From assembly GCA_949152475.1 (NCBI GenBank), contig OX424563.1, positions 3,941,001 through 4,005,000 of the forward strand: a stretch of 64,000 bases of DNA, read 5' to 3'. This DNA is from Terebella lapidaria. Taxonomy: Eukaryota > Annelida > Polychaeta > Terebellida > Terebellidae. Shown one piece after another: positions 1-11,100 of this stretch; position 1 is the stretch's first letter; each line of letters begins with the position of its first letter. Made by a program: the position numbers and the translations under genes. The notes under the pieces are model-generated. The model worked only from the letters and a program-made list of their open reading frames with translations, made no database searches and was not told the origin of the DNA.

Positions 1-1395
1 GTCATACATTTTTCAAAACAACTTTGTCGAACAAAAAGTAATAATAGTATATATTCATGTGAATAAAATATATTCATATATTTTATGACTCATACCAAAG
101 ACAATTGCTCGTGTTGCACAAATATAGGTATTTGCAAGTATTTTATAAATATTTCAATACTTATTTTGGGGAGAAAAGGTTATGTAAAATGTTCTCTTTG
201 ATGAGTTTGTAATGAAAACAAGAAAGCAATGGAAGGAATATCCAAGTATTCCCAGCAAACGAAAGAGAGTCCGTTTTCTAATATCAAGGTCCCGTGTTAT
301 GCAAACGTGATAGAATTATTTTAAACTTCATGAACTTTCGGGGTCATATGTGATCATAAAGAGGTGAAATCAGGTAAAAGAGTGCTTCGCTCACTCTTCC
401 AACTTTAATGCAACAAATATTGACAAGGAACACAACAAATTATTCATAAATAACACTGTTCTAGCCCAGGTTGTCAACTCATATATTTATATCACATTTT
501 GAAGAGCCTATAACGAAAGACAAACAAAAGTATCGATTGTTGTTCCTTCTCACATTTCTGGAACCGCGTAGGTTGTTTATTTATTCATTTTTCCAATATT
601 TATTCTGATGAAATCACCACCCCCAGGTTTTCGAAAAATAGAGGTGGAGTGCATTTTTATTTTCCATTTTCGCTTGAACATTTTTATTATAAATCAGAGC
701 AGTAACATATATTCATTGTACCGCAATAGTTTCTTCTATTATTCACATTGACACCAGAAGTTGTGAAATTGTAGAATTTATTTAGCACAAAACATTCAGT
801 CTCACATTTCAATATTGTGTCGGACATTTGGAAGCTTTAAATCAATCATAGTAATTGCTGAAATCATTTTTTTGCGAGTCATATGTTTATCCTCTGATAA
901 TATAATGACGTAATCAAATTAGCGTAATTCTAAAGGGAACCCTAATTGGTTGAGTTCATTCAGGTCTATCAGAACAGTGCAAAAAACTAGAGATAATACA
1001 TTCTCCTCCTATCCCATTAGTTCCTTAATCAGAGGTGATAATCACCAATATGACTCTCAAGTTCTGAGGGATAAATGATGTTATTTTCGCCATCCAGCTA
1101 ATTAAACCATCCATTCTCTCATGTATACAAAGATCGAACTGTTACTAGCGCCAAATGTGTGCATAATGACCCTGCGTTCTAATTAACCCCAAATGATATC
1201 AAGCGATTTGATGAGTACGGCAAACAAATAGTCAATTTCCCTTTTCTAAGCAGCATTGTACCATGTCGCCAGCATAGTTCGACTCACAACGTATGCACAC
1301 ACTATTCCAGAGCTAGTTGCTGATATGAGGACTTTGTTCTCCGCTAGTTCCCAGCTAGTCTCTAACTGTTGCGACATCGATATATTACCAAGACT
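1..1395. other. AT-rich non-coding host DNA
   Basis: I see no convincing coding region here. The sequence is AT-rich with scattered short reading frames only. From about 590 onward it aligns by eye with 21700-22505 further along the window (see the repeat entry). The LINE at 1411 is inserted just after it. Confidence 0.6.
590..1395 (+). repeat. Diverged segmental duplication, left copy
   Basis: This block shares a colinear series of short matches with 21700-22505. Examples are the 'aaatcaccac' block near 610, 'attcacattgacac' near 740, 'tcagaacagtgca' near 970, 'ttagttccttaat' near 1018, 'tatacaaagatc' near 1123 and 'atgtcgccagcata' near 1262. Divergence is high, with many indels, so the duplication is old. 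It predates the LTR element that now separates the copies. Confidence 0.65.
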
Positions 1396-1410
1396 AATAC
1401 CTACGTGTAA
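1396..1410 (+). repeat. Target-site duplication of LINE, 5' copy
   Basis: The 15 bases AATACCTACGTGTAA recur directly after the poly(A) tail at 2593-2607. They mark the insertion as target-primed reverse transcription. Confidence 0.85.
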
Positions 1411-1466
1411 TTTATTTCTAAGGGCCTTTTATATACGTGCAATTTATTTCTAAGGGCCTTTTATAT
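1403..1466 (+). repeat. 32-bp tandem duplication at LINE 5' junction
   Basis: Two 32-bp units (1403-1434 and 1435-1466) differ at one base (acgtgT versus acgtgC). The first unit begins inside the target-site duplication, so the duplication arose during or after insertion at the 5' junction. Confidence 0.8.
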
Positions 1467-2293
1467 TTTAAAGACCTTTATGATGATTTAAATAAACGTT
1501 TCTATACAATACAAGAGATAAAGGATATATATAATATTACCTTCAGCTACCTGGAGTATGCCAGTTTGGTTTTCTGCATACCAAAAGAAGAAAAGGAACA
1601 CATAAAAAACTACAGTGATAACAATCAACATAGTATTGCAAGTATAATGAATGACCTTTGCAAACAAACAAAAATTTGCCGTCACACATATAATAAATTG
1701 ATAAAAAATCTCCCTCATGAAATAAGGTGTAAACACAAGTGGCAGGAAGAATTTTCGGTTAGTTACGGGAATGAGGATTGGGAAAATATTTTTAGGCTAA
1801 CAAAAACTGTATCAGGGGATAAAACAATAGAAAGTTTCCAATACAAATACACCGATTGATACACCGATTTTTGCCCACAAATAGTCTGCTATATATATAT
1901 AAAATAAAAGATAATCCATTTTGTGACAGTTGTGGTAATGTTGAAGAGGATTTGGTTCATTTGTTTTACAGTTGTCCCCAGAAATACCAATTATGGCAAG
2001 ATATTGCAGACTGGATGTTTCCATACGTCAATATGTTTCCCTTTTTGAACGTTGAGGATATTTTGTTGGGTATCAGAATTGACAATAGCAATTTGGAAAA
2101 TAGCATAATTTTGATCATGAAAAGATACATATATATCAAGAAATGGTCGGGGGAGCAAATTTCTATAACAGGGTTTAAGGAATATATTAAGTCGCGTATG
2201 ATTATTGAAACCAGTTTTAAAGATTGTAAGGAACGCGCTGCGAATTTGATAAAATGGGAACCTATCAAAAATATCCTTGGCATTTATATGTGA
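1437..2293 (+). pseudogene. LINE ORF2 C-terminal fragment (L1/Tx1 group)
   Basis: Two reading frames, 1437-1859 and 1856-2293, together match the region downstream of the reverse transcriptase in L1/Tx1-type ORF2 proteins. The first has the 'KWQEEF...EDWENIF' stretch typical of the C-terminal segment. The second has 'HRFLPTNSLLY' followed by a cysteine/histidine knuckle CDSCGN...HLFYSCP, then 'LW'. The endonuclease and RT catalytic domains are absent. The frame changes at about 1857, where a short direct repeat (tacaccgatt) is doubled, so a small duplication probably broke the frame. The family assignment rests on motif recognition only. Confidence 0.8.
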
Positions 2294-2550
2294 ATTTCAA
2301 TGTGAAAAAAAAAAAAAAAAGTGCTTGCAGTAAGGGGAATGAAGTTAAAGGTGTGGTGGGAAAGGGGGACGGGGGTGGGGTGGGGTACAGTATCAAAAAT
2401 ATTTGTTCAACCATTTTTTTCCATGTTTGTAAATTGACAAATGAATTGACCTGTGAAATGAATGTTTAACCCACTTTTCGTGTTTTGTTTCGTGTACGAT
2501 TGAAATGTAACTGTTTGTGATGATTGAATGCCTTGCTGTAAGTTTGATTT

Positions 2551-2564
2551 AATAAAGGAGTATG

Positions 2565-2592
<28 letters not shown>
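2551..2592 (+). terminator. LINE poly(A) signal and tail
   Basis: AATAAA at 2551-2556 is followed at 2565 by a run of about 28 A residues. The run ends at the 3' target-site duplication. Confidence 0.85.
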
Positions 2593-2597
<5 letters not shown>

Positions 2598-2607
2598 CTA
2601 CGTGTAA
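2593..2607 (+). repeat. Target-site duplication of LINE, 3' copy
   Basis: An exact 15-bp match to 1396-1410 immediately follows the poly(A) tail. Confidence 0.85.
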
Positions 2608-2657
2608 GGACTGACTGCATATAATAACTCTGAAACAGAGATGGACCAGCTGCCACA

Positions 2658-3370
2658 TACGGTGGCTGATATATGCCATAATTTTATTTCTCAGATTTAA
2701 TTTATTTATTTTTTCCAGAACATTCTAAAGAAAATAAATAATTAAATGCACGTACTTAATGTTAAATACACGAACTTAATATTTAATATTAAATACACGT
2801 ACATAATATTGAATACGCATATATAATATTAAATACGTGTACTTAATATCAAATAAGCGTACTTAATGTTAAATATGGATACTTAATGGTAAATACCCGT
2901 ACCTAATATTCAATTAGCAAAAAATGGATGTGGTTATGTTGCTGTGTATATCACGTGAAAAAAGGTATACATCAAGCGACATGGCGCTGCAAAAAAAAAA
3001 AAAATGTCTGGTATTTAATATCAAGTACATGTATTTACCAATAAATACACGTACATAACAATAAATATGCGTATTTAATATTAAGTATTTGTATATTTAG
3101 CATTTAGTACGTGTATTTAATATTAAGTACATGTATTTAATATTAAGTACACATATTAAATATTATATACGCGTATTTAATATTATGTATGTGTATTTAT
3201 TATTAAGTACGCATATTTGATATTAAGTATCCGTCTTTAAAATTAAGTACGCATATTTAAACATTAAGTACGCGTATTTAATAATAGGTACGTGTATTAC
3301 ATCTGTCTGGAAAATATCGTAAATAAATGGAAACTAAACAATAAAACTATGGCATATATCAGCCACCGTA
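2658..3370. mobile_element. TACGGTGGCT-family TIR element, copy 1
   Basis: The ends are inverted repeats starting TACGGTGGCT and extending with gaps for about 60 bp; the 'gatatatgccata' and 'ttatttatt...ttttccag' blocks pair with their reverse complements near 3310-3360. Flanking hexamers are gccaca (2652-2657) and gcccca (3371-3376), so a 6-bp target duplication with one mismatch fits. The interior is two blocks of a ~20-bp AT-rich minisatellite in opposite orientation (about 2745-2925 and 3005-3290), separated by about 75 bp. No transposase is present, so it is non-autonomous. It shares its terminal decamer with the element at 30307-30995. Confidence 0.75.
2745..3290. repeat. Inverted AT-rich minisatellite inside TIR element
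   Basis: The left block repeats variants of cgtacttaatattaaatacg. The right block repeats variants of cgtatttaatattaagtacg, the reverse complement. The two blocks could pair into a long hairpin. Confidence 0.75.
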
Positions 3371-4505
3371 GCCCCATTCACTTATGACATAAACAGAAAT
3401 GTAACGAATTCTTAACGTCGCACATATCCAATTATTGTGACAACTTACATATATGTTGTACAGAATTTAACTAGTAATGCCAGGAAAACCCAAAGCTTCC
3501 AAGTGTGCTTCTGCTGTCAAACATCGACACAATGTATACAGTTTGCTCATGAAATGTCGCCTATTCATATAAAAAACAACCCCTATCAGCGCTTATCTAA
3601 TTATATTTCACAATATTCACTCACAGGCACAAAAGCTGGTTTTCGAAACATTTATTTTTATAGGTGGTGCTTATCTGAATGTTAAAGCTCAGTACAGGTG
3701 AGCTAATGAAAACATAATAACACATTCCAGTACCTATTGCATCCTGAACATCTTGCATCTGGAACAGCTTGCATCTGGAACAAAATGATCGTTTTCCATC
3801 GATTCAGCGAACTATAGGAAACTTTGTCTAGATACAGTCAACGCATGTACCGCTGTGGGCGGGGCAAAACAGGGCCAATGGAGAGGCAGTCCGTGAGGGA
3901 CGGTGTCCAGATACACGGGGGGCTATCGATCCAGAAGCGTATATAGTGCTAGGAGATGGGTAGTTTGTTCATCTGGGCCTGTGCGCTCCTTTGTGACTGT
4001 CTTTGCCTTTATTTTTTAACGGAGTTGTGGCAGTTTTCTTCTGAGGTCATGGCCGAAAATCCAAACAAAAAGCGATCAGTCAAGCTGAACTCAGCTCTCT
4101 CGTTAAACAGAAAGTTCGTGCTCAGAACTAATCTGGACGTTTTAGAACATCGAAAATGGATTCTATGAAGCGGGGTTTAAACGAACCTATATGTTTGCAT
4201 GGATATCAGAAGTTGATTACGAACATCAGAAGTAAATGAAACTTTGTTCACTATTTGTTGTGGAAACGCGTCACCTGCTTACAAACAAAACGTTTTACAT
4301 TTAAGTGTGAGTACATATACATAGGTTCTTTCCAAAACATAGAATATAGCCAGACATATAATAATGCCATCCATATCAACAAGAACGGAATAGGATATTT
4401 GTGAGCAAAACAATGTTGTCAGTTCTTGCATAGTATTACTAAAAATGCATATGATGAGCACAATATGCCACTCATCGGCCAATAGTTGTCTCATCCATAA
4501 CATAT
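3371..4505. other. Non-coding host DNA with a GC-richer patch
   Basis: About 3495-3575 resembles 23395-23480 ('tcaaacatcgaca', 'gctcatg'), extending the old duplication. At 3855-3960 there is a GC-richer patch (gggcggggc, gcgtatata), followed by a short open frame from 4050 beginning MAENPNKKRS that stops at 4168. It could be a promoter plus 5' exon remnant, but nothing else supports a gene. Confidence 0.35.
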
Positions 4506-5426
4506 TGAAACGGAAAGCCTATTTTATTACAGTTATAAACTTCCCTGGGCGGACTAGCATCATTTATGACGTAGGACCACAAACATCGACGGACTGACAG
4601 ATGTATCCCCCTTTTATTTTCACGCATTATTCACGCATCATTTGGACAAGTTATATTCGGGACTGGGGAATTATCTACATTTAACTGTACTTGAATAGCC
4701 TTAACTACAAGGTCTACGACCTCACTGTAAAGATTTTACCATCAAATCAATTGTAAACACCAGTACATCGTATTGGAATTGACAAGTGACGGATGATTCA
4801 ACTCTGTTATTTCACCACAACCAACGTGTCAAGTCCACTTCGCATAGGAATTTGTATCTATGATGTCTAGTTTCCACTCGCTACAAGTTTCAAGTTGATA
4901 GCACATCATATTGACACGTATTTATTGAAAGTCGCATCAAAATACAACAGTTTTCACGTCAGCACGTGTTGTGATCTGACAGAGGAGTGTCCACAACCAC
5001 TGTATTTCCGGATTTTAGACAGCGCCACTTTCGAATTGGCGCATCCAAATGATCGTTATATTCGATCTTTAAACCCAGCCAATAATTCTGATAAATAGGA
5101 AAAAATTGTTATTCAGCTGCTTATACACAGGAATTGTTTGGATTTCGTCCACAGATTGTATTTCAAGCAGTTTTACAATATTCACTTCATAGCGTCTCCA
5201 TGGCGTAGTCATTCTTTAGGTGGAAATCACCTGACATTGTAACTATTTGTGATAGGAATCATATCAGTGTGTCAAAGACCGTTTTTGATTAAAAACGGTA
5301 AATTATACCAGATTTGATGTATATCTGGCAGCTTAGATCATATTGTTAGGGGTATTGAGGCATGCAGCCTGTGTACTATTTTTTTTATGGCGGACGGATA
5401 TCAGCCTGTTTACTGCCGTCCTGGCC

Positions 5427-5434
5427 TATATAAG
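5427..5434 (+). promoter_or_regulatory. LTR TATA box
   Basis: TATATAAG sits in the LTR and is repeated in the 3' LTR at 20713-20720. A transcription start about 25-30 bases downstream would fall at the first hairpin (5457). The placement of U3/R is inferred from this. Confidence 0.75.
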
Positions 5435-5456
5435 AACCTGAGAAATCCAAGCACTT

Positions 5457-6050
5457 CACTCTGGGTGATAGCGATCCTAGAGTGCACATCTCCAGATTTT
5501 GATAATTCTTCAAAAACTCCTGAATTAACTTCATTTCCTGGCATATCTTGAGCCTAGCCAAAGTAAATATGAGTTTTTCAATAAATATTTCAACTTAAAA
5601 GTTCCGTAATATGTAATTGCTTGGGTTTGCTCGGGTTTGCTCGGATTTTGTAGAAATGCTCGGGTTTTCTGATTCTAACGTTTAGAAATATTGACAAGGA
5701 ATTTCCAAGTAAATATAATCATAATGTAGGGTGATAATGATCCCTAAATGAAGTTAAAATCCAATGAAATGGGGTAGTACTTAGGGTGATAATGATCCCT
5801 AGTTTGTCATCTGTAAATACACATTATTGGCCAGCCAGTTCGCCGATGTTTAATTCATCAAATTCGTACTAACCTGTGGTACAGTGTACAAAAATGAGTT
5901 ATGAAATAAAGAATTTGTTGAATTTCATCTTCACACTGTTTTCTCCATATTAGTCGGGAAATTGTTTGAATATTATATCTGCCAATTCAGGTGATAGTGA
6001 ACCTGAACACATCTACATCACATGGAAATTCAGGTGATAATGAACCTGGA
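5457..6050 (+). promoter_or_regulatory. Series of five short hairpins in R/U5
   Basis: Five short inverted repeats share a loop resembling TGATAATGA: 5457-5484 (stem CACTCT/AGAGTG), 5728-5745 and 5783-5800 (both AGGGTGATAATGATCCCT), 5986-6007 (TTCAGGT/ACCTGAA) and 6029-6050. All are conserved in the 3' LTR. Stem sequences differ while the loop is kept, which suggests RNA structure or a repeated protein site. Confidence 0.6.
5580..5585 (+). terminator. LTR polyadenylation signal
   Basis: AATAAA lies about 150 bases after the TATA box and is present in the 3' LTR at 20866-20871, where it would act for the genomic transcript. Confidence 0.5.
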
Positions 6051-6127
6051 AACATGAACTTGCATGAGTAATAGTAATAGAGAAGTTTTCACAAACATAT
6101 GTGTACTGTCCTGACAAAAATCGGAAT

Positions 6128-6246
6128 CGCTCGGGAAACTTCGGAACACAGAAACGCTCGGAAAACTTGGAAACACAGAAACGCTCGGAAAACTTGGAAA
6201 CACAGAATCGCTCGGAAAACTTGGAAATACGGAAATGCTCAGATAG
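6128..6246 (+). repeat. 27-bp minisatellite in LTR
   Basis: About four to five units beginning CGCTCGG start at 6128, 6155, 6182, 6209 and 6236. The same array is in the 3' LTR from 21376. Confidence 0.85.
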
Positions 6247-6410
6247 ATTGGAAGCGCTTACAATTTGATGACAACTTCATGAATACGCATTGATTGAAGA
6301 ATTAATATTTGAATATATGTCAGAGAAGCCAAAACCCACACACCCTCCATAAATCAACACATGCATTTAACTATTGTGTAGCACTTGTCCGTTACATAAT
6401 AAATAATTTT

Positions 6411-6428
6411 TGGTGTCAGAAGTGGGAT
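6411..6428 (+). promoter_or_regulatory. Primer binding site, tRNA-Leu type
   Basis: TGGTGTCAGAAGTGGGAT is complementary to the 3' end of animal tRNA-Leu including CCA, from recalled tRNA sequences. It lies 14 bases past the LTR end. Confidence 0.75.
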
Positions 6429-6464
6429 ACCTAGTCTTTAGGGTATCCAGTGAAACGAACTCAC

Positions 6465-8111
6465 ATGGAGGGTGGCATTGGCACAAGATCAAAATCCAAA
6501 CAAGCACAACAGGAAGCGAGCATGTTTGAACCAGTTGAAGTTGAAGCTAGAAGTTCTGAAGTTGCAGGAGGAGACACGTGTGATCAACAATCCATCCTAA
6601 CTGACCGATTGAAACCATCTCATGTGCACTACAGTCAAAACACGGAGGGTCTGCATGACATCATGGTGGGACTCAGAAATGATATGGGGAATGTTCTGGG
6701 CGTCATACAACAATTTGCACAAAACACTAACCAACTGCTGCAAAACCACTATCCAGATCAAGGTTTGCTTCAGTCCAACACAGTCAGGCGTGGGTCAACA
6801 GTTAGACATCATCGTCCACACACACCCAGACAAACTCACCCATCATCTCAAATTGAAAACGAGTCTACAAGCCTTTCAGAAGATGAAGAACTTGTCCGAA
6901 ACCATATCAGTGGCTCAGATTCTACGAGAAGCTTCACACAAAGAAATCGGCCAAATCGTCCACAGAGATCTCCTGGGGCCACAAACTCCAAGTTGCCCCC
7001 ATTCACAGGAAAAGAAGCTTGGCATGTATGGTACAACCGCTTCACCGATGTTGCCAGATTGAAGGGATGGACTGCAATGCAAAAACTGGAAGAACTCCTC
7101 CCAAGATTACAGGGTACAGCAGGAGAGTTTGTGTATGACCAACTGACCCCAGCTGTTAGAGCTGATTACGAAGCTCTAGTCGAGGAGTTAAATAGCAGGT
7201 TCCGAGTGGTGGAAACCAGGAAAACTTTTGGCACCCAATTCAACAATCGTATGCAAAAACCAGGGGAATCAGCAGAGGATTTTGCAGCAAATCTTAAGCG
7301 ACTCTACATGAAAGCATACCCCGACCGCAGACAAGAAACTCGCCAGGAGGATTTACTTCGCCGTTTCCTCAATGGACTGCTGGATGACCGTACCCGCTTC
7401 CATGTAGAGTACATTAAAGAACCTGACAACATTGACACAGCTGTGTATGAAGTTGTAAATTTCCAGGAAACTCGCCGTCGTCCACTTCCAAGAGAAAATA
7501 CCCCAAATAATCACAAGAGACCCACTCGTGCAATAAAGGAAGTCGATTATGATGCTCTATCGGAAGAAGATGTTGAGGAAACTATGGAGGACCGAGTCGC
7601 TCGCCTACCAGCCAAGAGTAAAGCAAAGCCTTTGTTAAAAACCAGCGGCAACAACACCAGTGAAAATGGTGATCCCAGTATTACTGCAAACAAAAAGGCT
7701 GAGGGTGATGAGAAAAATCAAACTAAGCCCGAGATCTCTGATCTACTTCAACAAATTTGCACTCGCCTGGATAAATTGGAGAGTAACAAACAATTTCGTC
7801 CACAAGGAACGAACAGGGGACAAAAACAATACCACAACAATCCCAGTAACTCTCCAAACTACATGTACAAGACAGGACCTCGGGACAATACACAGGGACA
7901 CTGGACAACATTCTCTTGTTTCTCATGTGGCAGAGAGGGACATTTCTCAAGAGACTGCCCAAATCGTCAGTGGGTAGCAGGCCAATTTCAAATGGGAGTA
8001 CAACCGACACCAAATCCTCAACAGCCATCTCCGAGCAAGGAAAAACAGGGAAGCAGTGCAGCTAACACTGGTCCACAGACCCATCAAACTAACAACCCTC
8101 CAACAAACTAG
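6465..8111 (+). CDS. gag: Gag polyprotein, Ty3/gypsy
   Basis: This encodes the structural protein of the element, about 548 residues from the ATG at 6465. The N-terminal third is low-complexity. A Ty3-type capsid region follows from about residue 185, with 'WHVWYNRFTDVARLKGW' and 'PGESAEDFAANLKRLY'. A CCHC nucleic-acid-binding knuckle CFSCGREGHFSRDC lies near residue 490. An in-frame GTG lies 15 bases upstream, but ATG at 6465 is the expected start. The reading frame is open. It overlaps the pol frame by about 19 bases in the -1 relation, which fits the programmed frameshifting used by this family. Confidence 0.92.
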   Translation: MEGGIGTRSKSKQAQQEASMFEPVEVEARSSEVAGGDTCDQQSILTDRLKPSHVHYSQNTEGLHDIMVGLRNDMGNVLGVIQQFAQNTNQLLQNHYPDQGLLQSNTVRRGSTVRHHRPHTPRQTHPSSQIENESTSLSEDEELVRNHISGSDSTRSFTQRNRPNRPQRSPGATNSKLPPFTGKEAWHVWYNRFTDVARLKGWTAMQKLEELLPRLQGTAGEFVYDQLTPAVRADYEALVEELNSRFRVVETRKTFGTQFNNRMQKPGESAEDFAANLKRLYMKAYPDRRQETRQEDLLRRFLNGLLDDRTRFHVEYIKEPDNIDTAVYEVVNFQETRRRPLPRENTPNNHKRPTRAIKEVDYDALSEEDVEETMEDRVARLPAKSKAKPLLKTSGNNTSENGDPSITANKKAEGDEKNQTKPEISDLLQQICTRLDKLESNKQFRPQGTNRGQKQYHNNPSNSPNYMYKTGPRDNTQGHWTTFSCFSCGREGHFSRDCPNRQWVAGQFQMGVQPTPNPQQPSPSKEKQGSSAANTGPQTHQTNNPPTN

Positions 8112-11100
8112 ATGGGGCCGTCTCTGTAGGCCAAGAGCCGGTCCAAATATCAACCAATGATTTAGTTAAGGGAAATGAGTCAATTTTAACTTCAGCAAGG
8201 CCTGAAATTCGTACAGAGTATGGGAAGGTTGAGAAAACTATTTCTAATGTTATCCGCAGGGAGACACCCAAGAGCCCTGGGATATACATCAAAGGGAGTG
8301 TGAATGATGTTGATTTATGGTTTACTGTTGATACTGGGGCATCATGCACAATTGTCTCAGAAAAAGTTTTTCAAGTTATTAGCGATAAGCAGTCAATGGA
8401 ACTGAACACAAATTCACAGATCCCGCTGCAACAAGCAGATGGAAATCGTCTCAAGAAATCTGGGACTTGTTTACTGGAACTTCGAATAGGACCATTATCA
8501 ATCGAGAGGGAAGTCACCATCGCCAACATCAGTGATGATGTACTGCTCGGCATGGATATGGAAGAAATGGATGTAATCACTAGTCAAGGAATTGTGAGAA
8601 TCAACGGCGAAGAAATACCAGCAGTTCAAGTCAAAGTCGACTGCACACGTCAAGTTTGTGTTAGCGAGAGTACAACTATTCCCGAGTATTCGGAAACAGT
8701 AGTAAATGTGTCATTCAATAAGGCTGATACAGACTTGGAATCTAAAGAAGTAATGATTGAACCTTCAGAATCTTTCATGGAAAAACATTCCCTCATAATG
8801 GCAGCTAGTTTAGTGGACACCACGAGAAAACAAGGCATAATCAGGATTATGAATCCCGGAGCAAAACCGATTGAAGTAAAGAAGAATACTCGTGTGGGAA
8901 ATTTAGAAGAGTGTGAAATGCTGACTCCAATCATCAATGAATCTGCAGAACCAAGTGAGCTTGGGTTAACTACAAGAAGGTTGAAGTTCGAAAATCAAGA
9001 GGAGAGACTCCAGGAATTCGGCAAATCGTCATGGGACAGAAATGTGTCTATTTTTGATGCACCTGGGTGGCGCATAAACAATTTAGGATCAGAGTCTTGG
9101 GAAGACTCAAATGTGTGTGGGACACACAAACATTTAACAGGAGCTGTTCGTCAGTCAGGGACAAGTGGATTGCCCCAAAGTGATTTTTGTTTGAAAGTGG
9201 AGGAAACTGACACAATGCCGAGCCCGGTAGAGAACTTTGAGGAGTCATTGCCACAGCATCTACGAGAAATGTTTCACAATGCTCAAGATGGGAAAACATT
9301 GAATGAGAGGAAGCAACTTAGAGATTTACTACAGAAATTCGAGAGTTCATTTTCCAAGGATGACATGGATCTAGGGTATACAACTTTGACTGAACACATC
9401 ATTGATACTGGGGATGCGCGTCCAATAAAACAAGCACCACGTCGACCACCATTAGCACTAGCTGGAGAAGAGAAGAAAGCCATTGATCAAATGTTACAGC
9501 AAGGAATTATCCAGCCATCTTCATCACCATGGGCTTCACCAATAGTTTTGGTTCAAAAGAAAAATGGAAAAGTTCGACCCTGCATTGATTACCGAAAGTT
9601 AAATAGTGTCACTAGGAAAGATGCCTATCCAATTCCAAAAACACAAGACTGCTTAGACTCCCTGAGTGGATCTACAATCTTTTCAACTCTAGATTTGACC
9701 TCTGGGTACCATCAAGTTCCCATCAGATCTGAAGACATACCGAAAACAGCATTTGTCTCAAAGCATGGACTCTTCGAATTCAAAACGGCACCTTTCGGAC
9801 TGTGCAACATGCCAGCCTGTTTCCAGCGAGTGATGGAATTAGCACTTCAAGGACTTCAATGGACATCATGCCTCCTGTACATCGACGACATTATAATTCA
9901 CAGTAAGACAACTGCGGAACACTTGAAACGCCTTGAAGTTGTGCTCGGAAGGCTGAAATCCGCCAATTTCAAGTTGAAGCCAGAAAAATGTAATTTATTT
10001 CAGAATGAAGTTGAATTTCTAGGACACATTGTATCAAAAGACGGCGTGAAACCCAACCCACAGAACACCTTGAAGATTAAACACTGGAAATGTCCAGAAA
10101 GTTTGACAGATGTCAGATCATTTATTGGCCTGTGTTCTTATTACAGAAGATTTGTGAAAGGATTCTCCATCATCGCCAAGCCCCTGAGTGATCTTACCAA
10201 GAAGGATTCAAAAATGGAGTGGACTCAAGACTGCCAACAAGCTTTTGAACAACTCAAATCTGTTTTAACTGGACCAGAGATCATTGCATATCCCAAAGAC
10301 AACGGAGAATACATTTTGGACACAGATGCCTGCGATGTGGGTATTGGCGCGGTTTTGTCTCAGATGCAGGAGGGTCGCGAAAAAGTCATCGCGTATGCGA
10401 GCCGTTCTTTGAACCGAGCAGAGAAAAACTATTGCGTTACCGATAAAGAATTACTGGCGGTTGTTTATTTTATCGAATATTTCCGACATTATCTACTTGG
10501 ACAACAATTCACAGTGAGAACAGATCATCAAGCACTGAAGTGGCTTTTCAGTTTGAAGGAACCAAAGGGACGGATAGCACGATGGATTGAAGCACTTTCA
10601 TTCTACAATTTTTCAATTGAATATCGACCGGGACGTCAACATGGAAACGCAGATGGACTTTCCCGATGTCCGAATCCGAGAGATTGTCAGTGTGCCGAGA
10701 ACAACATTCTAAAATGTGGCCCATGCTCAAAATGCAAGAAGAAAGGTGAAGAAATGGTAGATTACAATCAGCTGGAACCTGCACGTCGAATACACCAAGC
10801 TGAGTGTACAGCTATCATGAAATGTGGTGACACAGCGAAAGCAGTATTTTCAGAGCTCTATAACTTCGCCCTCGTAGCATTTGTAAATCTACTTGGTTGG
10901 ATTCTGTGTGTCTTTCCCAAACCAATGGAAAACTACACCACTATAAAATTGGAACGACTGACACCCAACAAAATCTTCAGACACCGCCAACCGAAATCGA
11001 GACTGTCATCTCTTTCAGCTGATGACGGGAGAACACGACCAAAATTGAATTCAATTTGGTCTACAGACAGATTCGGAGACGCCTATCGACAATGGAAAGG

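Larger units (their letters stand above)
1411..2592 (+). mobile_element. 5'-truncated L1/Tx1-type LINE
   Basis: This is a non-LTR retrotransposon fragment of about 1.2 kb bounded by a 15-bp target-site duplication. It keeps only the C-terminal part of the reverse-transcriptase ORF and the 3' UTR. It has an AATAAA at 2551-2556 and ends in a poly(A) tail from about 2565. The 3' UTR also has an internal A-run near 2306. 5' truncation is normal for LINEs. At the 5' junction a 32-bp unit is duplicated (1403-1434 and 1435-1466), and its first 8 bases lie in the TSD. Confidence 0.85.
4506..6396 (+). repeat. 5' LTR of composite Ty3/gypsy element
   Basis: It starts TGAAACGG and ends CGTTACA, with TG...CA termini. 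At 1.9 kb it is long for this family. It carries a TATA box at 5427, a hairpin series from 5457, an AATAAA at 5580, and a 27-bp minisatellite at 6128. The 3' LTR is about 40 bp shorter. Confidence 0.92.
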
